In this document: one piece after another, positions 36,070 through 44,913 of the stretch
How positions within the stretch are numbered: the stretch's first letter is position 1
Layout: each line of letters starts with the position of its first letter
Origin: Marinobacter sp. 2_MG-2023
GTDB taxonomy: Bacteria > Pseudomonadota > Gammaproteobacteria > Pseudomonadales > Oleiphilaceae
NCBI RefSeq assembly: GCF_030546935.1
Contig: NZ_JAUOPH010000005.1
Location: 186,001 to 250,000 of the forward strand
Direction: 5' to 3'
Length of the DNA: 64,000 nt
Notes under the pieces: model-generated
What the model saw: the letters and a program-made list of their open reading frames with translations, nothing else
What the model was told of the DNA's origin: nothing
Databases searched by the model: none
Program-made: the position numbers and the translations under genes

Positions 36070-36360
36070 ATGCTGTTCAAAGTGGAAATGAAAGTGAATA
36101 TCCCGCACGAGATGCCGGTCGATGTGGTCGCAGACATCAAAGCCCGTGAAAAGGCCTACGCCCAGGACTTGCAGTCGCAAGGCAAGTGGCGCCACTTGTG
36201 GCGGGTGGCGGGGAGCTACGCCAACGTAAGTATTTTTGACGTTAGAGATAACGCTGAGTTGCAGGACCTGATCAGCAACCTGCCGCTATTTCCCTATATG
36301 GATATCAGTGTAGCGCCCCTTTGCCGTCACCCATCCTCCGTTCATGAGGATGATCGTTAA
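36070..36360 (+). CDS. catC: Muconolactone delta-isomerase
   Basis: This small 96-residue enzyme moves the double bond of muconolactone to give the enol-lactone for PcaD. It begins MLFKVEMKVNIPHEMP and keeps the WRHLWRVAG and PLFPYMDI blocks of the family. GGAGGAG precedes the ATG 14 bp after catB, so the two are co-transcribed. Confidence 0.94.
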   Translation: MLFKVEMKVNIPHEMPVDVVADIKAREKAYAQDLQSQGKWRHLWRVAGSYANVSIFDVRDNAELQDLISNLPLFPYMDISVAPLCRHPSSVHEDDR

Positions 36361-36429
36361 CATAGGATTCACCGTTACAGGCAATGCATAAAAGCATGTT
36401 GTTGCCAGCTGGTGGACGACTAGAAAAAC

Positions 36430-36447
36430 AAAGAAATACATTTCTTT
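36430..36447. promoter_or_regulatory. Inverted repeat before catA
   Basis: AAAGAAAT-AC-ATTTCTTT is a perfect 8-bp inverted repeat 33 bp before the catA start. It could be an operator for the catA-ben transcript. No clear XylS/BenR-type direct repeat was found in the same gap. Confidence 0.4.
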
Positions 36448-36480
36448 AGCAACAAAAACAACAGTTCGGGGAGACCGACA

Positions 36481-37422
36481 ATGACTATTAAGACCATGCA
36501 AACAAAAGATGTGAAAGAGCTGCTGGAACAAGTAGCTGGATTTGATCAGGACGGTGGCAATGAGCGAATGAAGAAAATCGTTCATAGGGTCATGCACGAT
36601 ATTTTCCAGATTGTGGAAGACTTTGATGTGGCGCCGGAAGAGTTCTGGAGTGCCGTGTATTACGTCGGAGAGCTTGGTGCAAATGGAGAAGCGGCCCTTC
36701 TGGCGCCGGGCCTCGGCATGGACCGTTATCTGGACATCCGCCAGGACGCCGAAGACGAGCAAGCGGGCCTCACAGGTGGGACGCCTCGCACTATCGAAGG
36801 CCCACTTTACGTCGCGGGTGCACCCATCAGTGACGGCTTTGCCCGTATGGACGATGGTAAGGACGCAGGTGCAGAAGTGATTCTGATCAAAGGCCAGGTA
36901 ACCAATGAGAGTGGCGAACCGTTGGCGAATGCGGTTGTCGACATCTGGCATGCGGATACCAAGGGTGCGTACTCATACTTCGATCAGTCTCAGAGTGAGT
37001 ACAACTTACGCCGTCGCATCAAGACCGACGCAGAGGGTCGTTATGCCGCTCAAAGCGTTATGCCGTCCGGTTACGGTTGCCCACCAGAAGGGTCTACACA
37101 GCAATTGCTTAATCAGCTTGGTCGTCACGGCCAGCGCCCGGCACATATCCATTATTTTGTTTCCAGGCCTGGGCATAAACACCTCACTACTCAAATTAAC
37201 ATTGCTGGTGATGAGTACACCTACAGCGATTTCGCATTCGCTACCCGTGAAGAACTCGTGGTGGAAGCAAAACGTGTAGAGCGGTCTGCAGAGGGCGAAA
37301 AACACGGTGTTACTGGCCCGATTACCGAGGTCGAGTTCAATGTGACTCTCATTGCCACTGATAAGCCTGAACTTCAAGAACGTCATGCACGTCCGCGCGC
37401 TCTTGAAACAGATGTCGCATAA
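36481..37422 (+). CDS. catA: Catechol 1,2-dioxygenase
   Basis: This intradiol ring-cleaving enzyme forms cis,cis-muconate from catechol with O2. In the 313-residue product all four Fe(III) ligands can be placed: Tyr164 (KGAYSYFD), Tyr198 (PSGYGCP), His222 and His224 (RPAHIHYF). The first tyrosine coincides with the position known in Acinetobacter CatA. An N-terminal helical linker domain (about 1-100) is present. It is followed 32 bp later by benA, so catechol made by Ben is cleaved by a co-expressed enzyme. Confidence 0.96.
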   Translation: MTIKTMQTKDVKELLEQVAGFDQDGGNERMKKIVHRVMHDIFQIVEDFDVAPEEFWSAVYYVGELGANGEAALLAPGLGMDRYLDIRQDAEDEQAGLTGGTPRTIEGPLYVAGAPISDGFARMDDGKDAGAEVILIKGQVTNESGEPLANAVVDIWHADTKGAYSYFDQSQSEYNLRRRIKTDAEGRYAAQSVMPSGYGCPPEGSTQQLLNQLGRHGQRPAHIHYFVSRPGHKHLTTQINIAGDEYTYSDFAFATREELVVEAKRVERSAEGEKHGVTGPITEVEFNVTLIATDKPELQERHARPRALETDVA

Positions 37423-37454
37423 GCGAGAGACAAGAATAAGAGGAGTGAGATGAA

Positions 37455-38831
37455 ATGAGTAAAAAGCTCGAGCAACTCGCCAACAAGGTTCGTAACGCAG
37501 TTGTTGCGGATCCTGAAACCGGTCGGTATCAGTGCGATCGCGGCATTTTCAATGATCGGGAACTGTTTGACCTGGAGATGAAGTACATTTTTGAGGGTAA
37601 CTGGGTCTATTTGGCTCACGAGAGCCAGATCCCGGAACCGGGCGACTACTATACGGTGACCGTGGGTCGCCAGCCGGTAGTCATCACCCGTACCAAGGAT
37701 GGCGATCTGAAAGCCATTCTTAACACCTGCTCCCACCGCGGCGCCACTCTGTGTCGCAAGAAGCGCGGTAACAAGACTTCCTTTACCTGCCCGTTCCACG
37801 GCTGGACTTTCCGCAACGATGGTCAGTTGCTGAAGGCTAAGGACCAGAAAAAGGGTGGTTACCCGGAGCAATTCAACACCGACGGCTCCCACGACCTGAA
37901 GCAGATGCCAAAGTTCGGCAATTACCGTGGTTTTCTGTTCGGAAGCCTGAATGCCGACGTGGTATCTCTTGAAGAGCATCTCGGTGAAACCACCAAGATT
38001 ATCGACAACATCGTGGATCAGTCGGAAGACGGTCTGGAAGTCCTGCGGGGTAGCTCGACCTATACCTACGAAGGCAACTGGAAGTTGACCGCGGAGAATG
38101 GTGCCGACGGCTACCATGTGGGCAGCGTGCACTGGAACTACCTATCGACTATGGGGCAGCGTAACTACGAAAAAGGTGGTACCGAGGCAGTAGACGCCAA
38201 GAGCTGGTCGGCCGAGGGCGGATTTTATTCCTTCGAGAATGGCCACATGATGCTTTGGACTCGCTTGCTGAATCCGGAAGTACGCCCGATATATAGCCAG
38301 CTTGAGCGGCTGAAGGCGACATACGGTGAGGCCCGGGCCGACTCCATTGTCCGCACCACCAAGAATCTGTGCCTGTACCCGAACGTGTACCTTATGGATC
38401 AGTTCTCCACACAGATCCGTGTGACCCGCCCCATCGACGTCAACAAGACGGAAGTGACCATCTATGGTTTTGGTCCGAAGAACGAGCCGGCAGAACTGCG
38501 TGCTAAACGTATCCGTCAGTATGAGGATTTCTTCAACGTGACGGGCATGGGTACACCGGACGACCTGGAAGAGTTTCGTGCTTGCCAGAACGGTTATGAA
38601 GCTCGCGACATGCGCTGGAACGATATGAGTCGCGGTGCTGCTCATTGGATCGAAGGCCCTGATGAGCACGCTAACCAGATCGATATGAAGCCCATTATGA
38701 GTGGTGCGCGCCCCGACGACGAAGGCCTGTACGTTAACCACCACCAGCACTGGCAGGTGGAAATGACCCGAGCCATTGAGGCCGAGCGTGCCCGTTTCAT
38801 TCCCGTGACGTCAGAGGAGGCATCGGCATGA
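37455..38831 (+). CDS. benA: Benzoate 1,2-dioxygenase large subunit
   Basis: This 458-residue catalytic alpha subunit has Rieske 2Fe-2S ligands Cys92/His94 (CSH) and Cys112/His115 (CPFH). The mononuclear iron site lies in [15 protein letters not shown]. It adds both atoms of O2 to benzoate, giving the cis-diol acid. Its stop overlaps the benB start by 4 bp. A related toluate dioxygenase (XylX) is the alternative, but the catechol 1,2-cleavage genes favour benzoate. Confidence 0.95.
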   Translation: MSKKLEQLANKVRNAVVADPETGRYQCDRGIFNDRELFDLEMKYIFEGNWVYLAHESQIPEPGDYYTVTVGRQPVVITRTKDGDLKAILNTCSHRGATLCRKKRGNKTSFTCPFHGWTFRNDGQLLKAKDQKKGGYPEQFNTDGSHDLKQMPKFGNYRGFLFGSLNADVVSLEEHLGETTKIIDNIVDQSEDGLEVLRGSSTYTYEGNWKLTAENGADGYHVGSVHWNYLSTMGQRNYEKGGTEAVDAKSWSAEGGFYSFENGHMMLWTRLLNPEVRPIYSQLERLKATYGEARADSIVRTTKNLCLYPNVYLMDQFSTQIRVTRPIDVNKTEVTIYGFGPKNEPAELRAKRIRQYEDFFNVTGMGTPDDLEEFRACQNGYEARDMRWNDMSRGAAHWIEGPDEHANQIDMKPIMSGARPDDEGLYVNHHQHWQVEMTRAIEAERARFIPVTSEEASA

Positions 38832-39319
38832 GCATGAGCTATCACGATATCGAACAATTCATCATCCGTGAGGCCCGATTCCTGGACGACCGAAAATGGG
38901 ATCAGTGGCTAGCCTGCTACCATGAGGACGTCACCTACTGGATGCCGGCCTGGGACGATGACGATGAGCTGACCGAGGACCCGCAAAGCGAGATCTCGCT
39001 CATCTATTACCCCAACAAGGAAGGCCTGGAAGACCGGATCTATCGCATCAAGACTGAGCGGTCCGGTGCCAGCTCCATGCCGGAGCCGCGCACCACGCAC
39101 TTCACCAGCAACCTGGAGATCCTGTCCCAGAATGAGAGTGAAGTGACGTTGCGGTTCAACTGGTTGACCAAAGCCTATCGCTATAAAAAAACCGATGAAT
39201 TCTTTGGAACCTCCTTTTATACCCTGGATATCACCGGCGAACAGCCGCTGATTCGGGAGAAGCGCTTGGTTCTGAACAACGATTGCATCAATCAGGTGCT
39301 AGACATTTACCACCTGTAA
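38828..39319 (+). CDS. benB: Benzoate 1,2-dioxygenase small subunit
   Basis: This 163-residue beta subunit of the ring-hydroxylating dioxygenase has the SnoaL/NTF2-like fold: [21 protein letters not shown] at the start, in two parts, and ending VLDIYHL. It gives structural support to the alpha3beta3 oxygenase. Start and stop are clean, and it overlaps benA. Confidence 0.94.
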   Translation: MSMSYHDIEQFIIREARFLDDRKWDQWLACYHEDVTYWMPAWDDDDELTEDPQSEISLIYYPNKEGLEDRIYRIKTERSGASSMPEPRTTHFTSNLEILSQNESEVTLRFNWLTKAYRYKKTDEFFGTSFYTLDITGEQPLIREKRLVLNNDCINQVLDIYHL

Positions 39320-39339
39320 TTGATGGGGAGAGCATCATC

Positions 39340-40368
39340 ATGAGTTATAACATAGCACTCAATTTCGAGGACGGTGTTACCCGTTTTGTATCCTGCAACG
39401 AAGGCGAAACGGTTCTCGATGCCGCCTACCGCGCACAGATAAACCTCCCCATGGATTGCTCCGATGGCGTGTGCGGCACCTGCAAAGGTGCCTGCTATCA
39501 GGGCGGGTTTGACCTGGGCGATGAGTATATAGACGAGGCGCTGTCTGACGAAGAAGTCGAGCAAGGTATGGTGCTGACCTGTCAGATGGTGCCCTCCAGC
39601 GATTGCGTGGTGGAAGTGCCAGTTGCTTCCACCATGTGCAAGACCGGTAATGCCGAAGTTACTGGGACTGTGGCCGAAGTAAATCTGATTTCGCCGACGT
39701 CGATCGAACTAAAAATCACGGCGGATGACGACCTTGCCTTTTTACCCGGACAATATGTGAACATCCAGGTGCCCGGCACCGAGGAGACACGGGCCTACTC
39801 CTTTAGCTCCAAACCCGGCAGCCGTGACCTGAGCTTCCTGATCCGTAACGTTCCGGGCGGTCTTATGAGCTCATGGCTAGTTGGTAAGGCGCGTTCCGGA
39901 GATAAGGTAACTCTGACTGGCCCCATGGGAAGTTTCTATCTACGCCCGATTGAACGACCGGTGCTGATGCTGGCCGGAGGCACTGGCCTCGCGCCATTCC
40001 TGGCTAAATTAGAATACATGAAAGCCAATGGCTGTGACCTACCAACGCATCTGATCTACGGTGTCACTAACGACGATGATTTAGTGTGCCTGAATGTATT
40101 GGAACTGCTTACCAAGCAGTTGAGCAATTTTACATACAGCACCGTGGTTTCCGGAGAAAAAAGCACGCATCCGAGAAAGGGGTACGTTACTCAATATATA
40201 GATGACACCCACCTGAATAACGGGGATGTCGATGTCTATTTGTGTGGTCCCCCCCCTATGGTTGATTCCGTGCTTGGGTTCTTTCGAGAAAAGGGATTTA
40301 AACCAAATTCGTTTCATTATGAAAAGTTCGCCCCCAGCACTCCTGCAGATAAGGAGAAAGTCGCATGA
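39340..40368 (+). CDS. benC: Benzoate dioxygenase reductase
   Basis: This 342-residue electron-transfer protein has an N-terminal plant-type 2Fe-2S domain (DCSDGVCGTCKGAC with the last Cys in VLTCQM), an FAD domain (RAYSFSSKP) and an NAD domain (LAGGTGLAPFLAKLE, CGPPPMV). It passes electrons from NADH to BenA. The ATG at 39340 follows GGGAGAG and gives the right N-terminus. The stop overlaps the benD start (ATGA). Confidence 0.95.
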   Translation: MSYNIALNFEDGVTRFVSCNEGETVLDAAYRAQINLPMDCSDGVCGTCKGACYQGGFDLGDEYIDEALSDEEVEQGMVLTCQMVPSSDCVVEVPVASTMCKTGNAEVTGTVAEVNLISPTSIELKITADDDLAFLPGQYVNIQVPGTEETRAYSFSSKPGSRDLSFLIRNVPGGLMSSWLVGKARSGDKVTLTGPMGSFYLRPIERPVLMLAGGTGLAPFLAKLEYMKANGCDLPTHLIYGVTNDDDLVCLNVLELLTKQLSNFTYSTVVSGEKSTHPRKGYVTQYIDDTHLNNGDVDVYLCGPPPMVDSVLGFFREKGFKPNSFHYEKFAPSTPADKEKVA

Positions 40369-41144
40369 GATCCCGCTTCACCGATAAGGTAATGGTGATC
40401 ACTGGAGCTGCCCAGGGAATAGGTAAACGTGTTGCCAATTTGGCCGCGGCCGAGGGCGCGCGGCTTCTTCTCGTAGACATTGCTGATTATATACACGATG
40501 TTGCTGCAGAATTGCGCGAGCAGGGTGCTGATGCGATTGCTGTTCAGGCCAATCTGGAAACCTGGGCAGGCGCTGAGACAGTTATGAAGGAGGCTCATCA
40601 GCACTTCGATCGCATTGATATTCTCATAAACAACGTTGGTGGCACTATCTGGGCCCAGCCGTTTGAACATTACACGCCGGAACAGATTGAAAAGGAGATT
40701 CAGCGTTCGCTTTTTACCACTCTATGGTGCTGTCGCGCTGTTTTACCTTACATGCTTGAGCGCAAATCGGGCGTAATTGTCAACGTCTCCTCGATAGCCA
40801 CGCGGGCGTTAATGAGGGTTCCATACGGAGCGGCCAAGGGTGGCGTCAATGCTCTGACTGTGAACATGGCGTACGAATATGCGCCGTACAATATCCGAGT
40901 GAATGCGGCAGCAGCTGGCGGTACCGAAGCGCCACCAAGGCTGACACCGCGAAACGCGGAAGAGCAGAGTGAACAGGAAAAGGCGTGGTATCAGACTCTG
41001 ATTGACCAGACCTTAGCGAACAGCTTTATGCATCGATACGGAACCCTGGATGAACAGGCTGAGCCGATTCTGTTCTTGGCATCGGATGCAGCTAGTTACA
41101 TTACAGGCACGGTGGTTCCCGTTGCAGGGGGTGATCTGGGGTAG
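40365..41144 (+). CDS. benD: Benzoate cis-diol dehydrogenase
   Basis: This 259-residue SDR enzyme oxidises and decarboxylates the benzoate cis-diol to catechol, making NADH. The cofactor motif is TGAAQGIGKRVA, and the active-site residues are Ser in NVSSIATRA and Tyr-x3-Lys in YGAAKGG. It overlaps benC by 4 bp. A GC-rich hairpin follows it. Confidence 0.94.
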   Translation: MRSRFTDKVMVITGAAQGIGKRVANLAAAEGARLLLVDIADYIHDVAAELREQGADAIAVQANLETWAGAETVMKEAHQHFDRIDILINNVGGTIWAQPFEHYTPEQIEKEIQRSLFTTLWCCRAVLPYMLERKSGVIVNVSSIATRALMRVPYGAAKGGVNALTVNMAYEYAPYNIRVNAAAAGGTEAPPRLTPRNAEEQSEQEKAWYQTLIDQTLANSFMHRYGTLDEQAEPILFLASDAASYITGTVVPVAGGDLG

Positions 41145-41192
41145 GCCGGGTAGGCTGCGACCATAGTTAAACAGTCAGTCTTATCTTCTTTG

Positions 41193-41209
41193 GCCCCGGC
41201 ACCCGGGGC
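41193..41209 (+). terminator. Possible weak terminator between benD and benE
   Basis: GCCCCGG-CAC-CCGGGGC is a perfect 7-bp stem with a 3-base loop, followed by a broken T-rich run (TCGTTTCTC). It may reduce rather than stop read-through to benE. Confidence 0.45.
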
Positions 41210-41256
41210 TCGTTTCTCATACCGAATCTACAACAATCAATAACGGATTCAGGCTA

Positions 41257-42432
41257 ATGCAAAAACTTCTAAAAGACCTTTCATTGCCAGCTATTGTGGC
41301 AGGCTTTTTGGCTGTTCTCGTGTCTTACTCGGGCCCCTTAGCCATATTTTTCCAAGCCGGAGCGAGCGCCGGAATCTCCTCCGATATGATGGTCTCGTGG
41401 GTTTGGGCGATTTCTGTCGGAGCCGGCATCTCGGGGATCGTGCTATCGGTTTGGCTGAGAGCTCCTATTGTCACTGCATGGTCCGCACCGGGTACTGCAT
41501 TGCTGGTTACCTTGTTTCCTGAACTGTCTTTAAACGAGGCGATAGGAGCATACATAACTGCGGCAATCATGATCTTCGTTATTGGTGTATCAGGTACCTT
41601 TGATGTGTTTGTACGCGCGATTCCTAAAGGGATCGCTGCAGGAATGATGGCAGGCATACTATTTCAGTTCGGAGTGGGTGCTTTCACCGCAATCGAAACG
41701 ACACCTTCTTTGGCTATCGGGATGCTGATTTCCTATGTTCTGTTCCGTCGCCTGTGCCCAAAATATACGTTGGTTTTATTGCTGATTTCTGGTGTTTTAC
41801 TTGCGGTGGTCCTGGAGGGGGTGTCTCTTTCAGGTGTTCGGTGGAGCATTGCGGTGCCCCAGATTATCCAGCCCGAGTGGTCATTAAGTTCAACCCTCAG
41901 CTTTGCTATTCCTTTGGTGTTGGTAAGTCTAACCGGTCAATTCCTGCCGGGCATGGCGATCCTCCAAACGGCGGGTTATCCAGTTAAGGCCAGGCCAATC
42001 ATTGGAATAACAAGCCTGGTTTCACTTCCTATGGCGTTTTTCGGCGGTATCACCACGGTGGTTGCTGCCATTACAGCGGCAATCTGTACTGGTAAAGACG
42101 CGCATGAAGATCCTGCTAGAAGATACATTGCAGGGGTGTCCAATGGTGTCTTCTATCTTGTGGGGGGGCTGTTTGCCGGCACTATCGTCAGCTTGTTCAC
42201 ATCCCTTCCCGCAGCGTTTGTGGCGGTGCTTGCCGGGTTGGCGCTACTTGGGGCCATTGCGGGGAATCTTTTTGCAGCACTGGAGGAGCCCAGTCATCGA
42301 GAGGCATCATTGATTACGTTTGTCGTCACTGCTTCGGGAATGTCTCTCTTCGAACTCTCATCCGCTTTCTGGGGCGTGGTCATTGGTTACGTTTGCTACT
42401 TCATATTGAATGGTGGTGCCGGTCAAAAATGA
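41257..42432 (+). CDS. benE: Benzoate/proton symporter
   Basis: This 391-residue inner-membrane protein has about 12 helices and the BenE family landmarks: SAPGTALLVTLFPELSLNEAIGAY in two parts, GIAAGMMAGILF, and PVKARPIIGITSL. It brings benzoate in for BenABCD. It lies 112 bp after benD past a hairpin, so it may be partly separately expressed. No unusual features are visible. Confidence 0.9.
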   Translation: MQKLLKDLSLPAIVAGFLAVLVSYSGPLAIFFQAGASAGISSDMMVSWVWAISVGAGISGIVLSVWLRAPIVTAWSAPGTALLVTLFPELSLNEAIGAYITAAIMIFVIGVSGTFDVFVRAIPKGIAAGMMAGILFQFGVGAFTAIETTPSLAIGMLISYVLFRRLCPKYTLVLLLISGVLLAVVLEGVSLSGVRWSIAVPQIIQPEWSLSSTLSFAIPLVLVSLTGQFLPGMAILQTAGYPVKARPIIGITSLVSLPMAFFGGITTVVAAITAAICTGKDAHEDPARRYIAGVSNGVFYLVGGLFAGTIVSLFTSLPAAFVAVLAGLALLGAIAGNLFAALEEPSHREASLITFVVTASGMSLFELSSAFWGVVIGYVCYFILNGGAGQK

Positions 42433-42628
42433 CTTAATTGACACTGATTTCTGATGCTTTGAAGAAGTCAGTTGGAATTCTCTCTAGAAAACGATCTGGC
42501 GATTTTCATCACATTTCAATATGCCTTTGGTGCAGAGGCTAGGTCTCGCAGACAAACTTGTTTCCAATTGCAGAAACATGCGCGGAGCTTTGATCCGCAC
42601 GACTGCTTGTACTGCCGGAGAACATCGT

Positions 42629-43348
42629 ATGTATTCGCAGAATAGGTTGCCGAACAGACAGCCCGCATTTTCCGGAGTATGTGATGCCTCACCTATAGTA
42701 GGGGCTTATATACCTATCGCAGTTTCTTTTGGTCTTGTTTCTGTGCAGTCTGGCTTCAGCATTTTTGAAACCGTCATGGTTTCGATACTTGTTTATGCTG
42801 GACCCTCTCAGTTTTTATTCGTGGCTATGGTTGTTTCGGGTGCGCCGCTTTGGCTGGTCGTTGCAATGACTATATTGATTAATATGCGTTATGTAGTCTA
42901 TGGGCCAAATCTGGCCCCTCACTTGCCGTCAAGTCGTTGGTGGCCATTACTCATGCACGGGCTAACAGACCAGATTTTTGCGTTAGCACATACACGTCTG
43001 CCTCAACTGCAAAGCTCCGAACGAATTGGCTGGTTTACGGGAGCTATGTTGTTTGCGTGGCTTGGTTGGATTAGTGGAACTGTATTGGGCGCGGTAGCAG
43101 GTGAGGAGATGATAAGGTCCTGGCCTTTAATGGTCGAGGTCATGCCATTTACTTTACCGGCTCTATTTTTGGTGTTGCTAGCGCCACGCTTTGACTCTCG
43201 AATTTGGGGAATTGCGCTCAGCAGTACCATCGTTCTGGCATTTGCTATGAAAACTCTGGGGTTTGCACATGCGGCAATTCCTGTGGCTGCGATATGTGGG
43301 GCGTTTCTATTTCAAATGATAAGAATTACTCCAAAATTTGAGCAATAA
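42629..43348 (+). CDS. azlC: AzlC-family branched-chain permease subunit
   Basis: This 239-residue membrane protein from the ATG at 42629, preceded by GGAG, matches AzlC: PIAVSFGLVSVQSGFS, FETVMVSILVYAGPSQF and NMRYVVYGP. AzlCD pairs export branched-chain amino acids or related compounds. An upstream frame start at 42521 has no ribosome site. It is paired with AzlD 3 bp downstream. Its place after benE suggests export of a pathway acid, but that is inference. Confidence 0.85.
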   Translation: MYSQNRLPNRQPAFSGVCDASPIVGAYIPIAVSFGLVSVQSGFSIFETVMVSILVYAGPSQFLFVAMVVSGAPLWLVVAMTILINMRYVVYGPNLAPHLPSSRWWPLLMHGLTDQIFALAHTRLPQLQSSERIGWFTGAMLFAWLGWISGTVLGAVAGEEMIRSWPLMVEVMPFTLPALFLVLLAPRFDSRIWGIALSSTIVLAFAMKTLGFAHAAIPVAAICGAFLFQMIRITPKFEQ

Positions 43349-43351
43349 AAT

Positions 43352-43699
43352 ATGGATATTACGCTTTGGGTCGCGTTGATTACTACGAGTCTCGGCACGT
43401 TCTTGATGCGGGCGGTCCCGTTGCTATGGATGCAGCATCATTTGGCTCGTCAATCTCAAGACAACAAAAATGGACGGGTGCCGATGCTGTTGAGCATTCT
43501 CGGTCCGCTGACGGTCGGGGCAATGCTGGGGGTTTCTCTGGTGCCAAAAACTATTAGTTCTACATCATTGCTGGCTACGTTCCTTGGAACAGGTCTCACT
43601 CTTTTTGTTTGGTATCGAACAAAGTCTTTAGCCTGGTCGGTGGTCTCAGGTGTTTCGATATATGGGGTAACAAAAATGATAACAAATACAGCGCTATGA
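43352..43699 (+). CDS. azlD: AzlD-family permease subunit
   Basis: This 115-residue membrane protein has four helices, beginning WVALITTSLGTFLMRAVPLLW and continuing with LLSILGPLTVGAMLGVSL, the AzlD pattern. It is the small partner of AzlC, and the two starts and stops are almost contiguous. The pair ends the plus-strand ben region. Confidence 0.85.
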   Translation: MDITLWVALITTSLGTFLMRAVPLLWMQHHLARQSQDNKNGRVPMLLSILGPLTVGAMLGVSLVPKTISSTSLLATFLGTGLTLFVWYRTKSLAWSVVSGVSIYGVTKMITNTAL

Positions 43700-43764
43700 T
43701 AATTCTGGGTGCAGGTCAGGTGCCAAAAGCAAGACTTCTCTTTTTATTATTGCCCTGGCTGAGC

Positions 43765-43787
43765 GCCCTCGGTGATTTTCCGAGGGC
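43765..43787. terminator. Hairpin between convergent azlD and dctP genes
   Basis: GCCCTCGG-TGATTTT-CCGAGGGC is a perfect 8-bp stem, within an outer GCTGAGC/GCTCAGC repeat, in the 120-bp gap between convergent genes. A T-run is missing on both sides. It probably serves both transcripts. Confidence 0.5.
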
Positions 43788-43819
43788 AGAGTGCTGCTCA
43801 GCCACTAGACGGAGCTGCT

Positions 43820-44884
43820 TTATACCTTGCCAGTTAGCTGCATAAACTCTCGCAAAATAGCACCGATTTTGCCCGAGTATTCTGGGTCACGCTTGGATAT
43901 TTCATCGACCACTTCAAGAGATTTGGCTCGGAGCATTGCCACCGCATCGCCGTTCATTTGAACAATTTCTCCATTGTATTCAGTCTTGAACTCCTGCATT
44001 CGTTGCAGGTCTTTCATCATGAACATTCCGGCAGCTTCGAGGTGTGTTGCCAGAACAGCATCTTCGATGACTTTCTGGAAATCCGACCCCAGCTTGTTCC
44101 ACGATTTCAGTGAAACAAATACCTCACTGTTCTGGTGTGATGCGAGGTTCGGCTGGATAATATATTTGTTTACCTCCTGCAGGTTCATCCCCCATCCGGC
44201 AGAGACGCCACCCCAGTGCGCACCGTCGACTACGCCGGTCTGAAGCGCCTGGTAAAGCTCCCCGCCGCTGATAGACACAGGCGCTGAGCCCATTTTTTCA
44301 AACACTTGTGCAGAGCTGCCGTTTGAGCGAACTTTGAAGCCTTCGAAATCCTTTGGTGTCTCAAGTCGCTTATTGCTATAGATGGCCGTGCCGCCATTTG
44401 AAATAGGGCCGACCTGATAGATCCCGCGAGTAGCGTAAGCTTCGCGGATAATGTTGAGCGCGCCCATGTCGTGCATGAAAAATTGCATTTCCTCAAGGGA
44501 ATCCCAGGTTCCGAAATTCCCGTTGAGGTGACCTGCGGCAGGAATGTCCCCGACCCAGTAGGCGGGATAAATAAGCGCGCCGTCCAGTGTTCCACGGCGG
44601 ACCCCACGCAGAACATCTCCGGTAGATACTATGGAGTTGGGTTGGTGGGTTTCGATCTCGATTTCACCGTTAGTCGCTTCTTCGATGCGGCGCGCCAACC
44701 CATTAAAGATCGGATCGTAATACCAGTTTCCAGTGGGCCAGTGCGTTTGCATCTTCCATTTGATTTTTTGTTTGGGTGATGCGATGACTGCGGGCGCGGA
44801 TAAGCCCAGAGCCGCAACGGTTGCAGCGGCAGTGGTGCTAGTGGACAGAAATTTTCGGCGGTTTATTGTCTTTGTATCTTTCAT
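43820..44884 (-). CDS. TRAP transporter binding protein, DctP family (Tat-exported)
   Basis: This 354-residue periplasmic solute-binding protein has a twin-arginine signal (NRRKFLSTSTTAAATVAALG) and the DctP fold: KWKMQTHWPTGNWYYDPI, LDGALIYPAYWVGD and GFKVRSNGSSAQVFEKMG. A conserved Arg for the carboxylate lies in the KVRSNG region. It belongs with the DctQ/DctM genes upstream. The substrate is a carboxylate, probably the acid activated by the ligase at 46785. It is the last gene of the operon. Confidence 0.85.
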   Translation of the reverse strand: MKDTKTINRRKFLSTSTTAAATVAALGLSAPAVIASPKQKIKWKMQTHWPTGNWYYDPIFNGLARRIEEATNGEIEIETHQPNSIVSTGDVLRGVRRGTLDGALIYPAYWVGDIPAAGHLNGNFGTWDSLEEMQFFMHDMGALNIIREAYATRGIYQVGPISNGGTAIYSNKRLETPKDFEGFKVRSNGSSAQVFEKMGSAPVSISGGELYQALQTGVVDGAHWGGVSAGWGMNLQEVNKYIIQPNLASHQNSEVFVSLKSWNKLGSDFQKVIEDAVLATHLEAAGMFMMKDLQRMQEFKTEYNGEIVQMNGDAVAMLRAKSLEVVDEISKRDPEYSGKIGAILREFMQLTGKV

Positions 44885-44913
44885 ATCAGTTTCTCTCGTT
44901 GTTGTAAGAGGTA

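Noticed and set aside
36370..36412. XylS/BenR direct repeat in the catC-catA gap
   Set aside because: Only a TGCA is present; the GGNTA half and a second copy are missing.
37383..38750. Two long minus-strand frames opposite benA
   Set aside because: They mirror benA codons, have no family resemblance and no ribosome sites.
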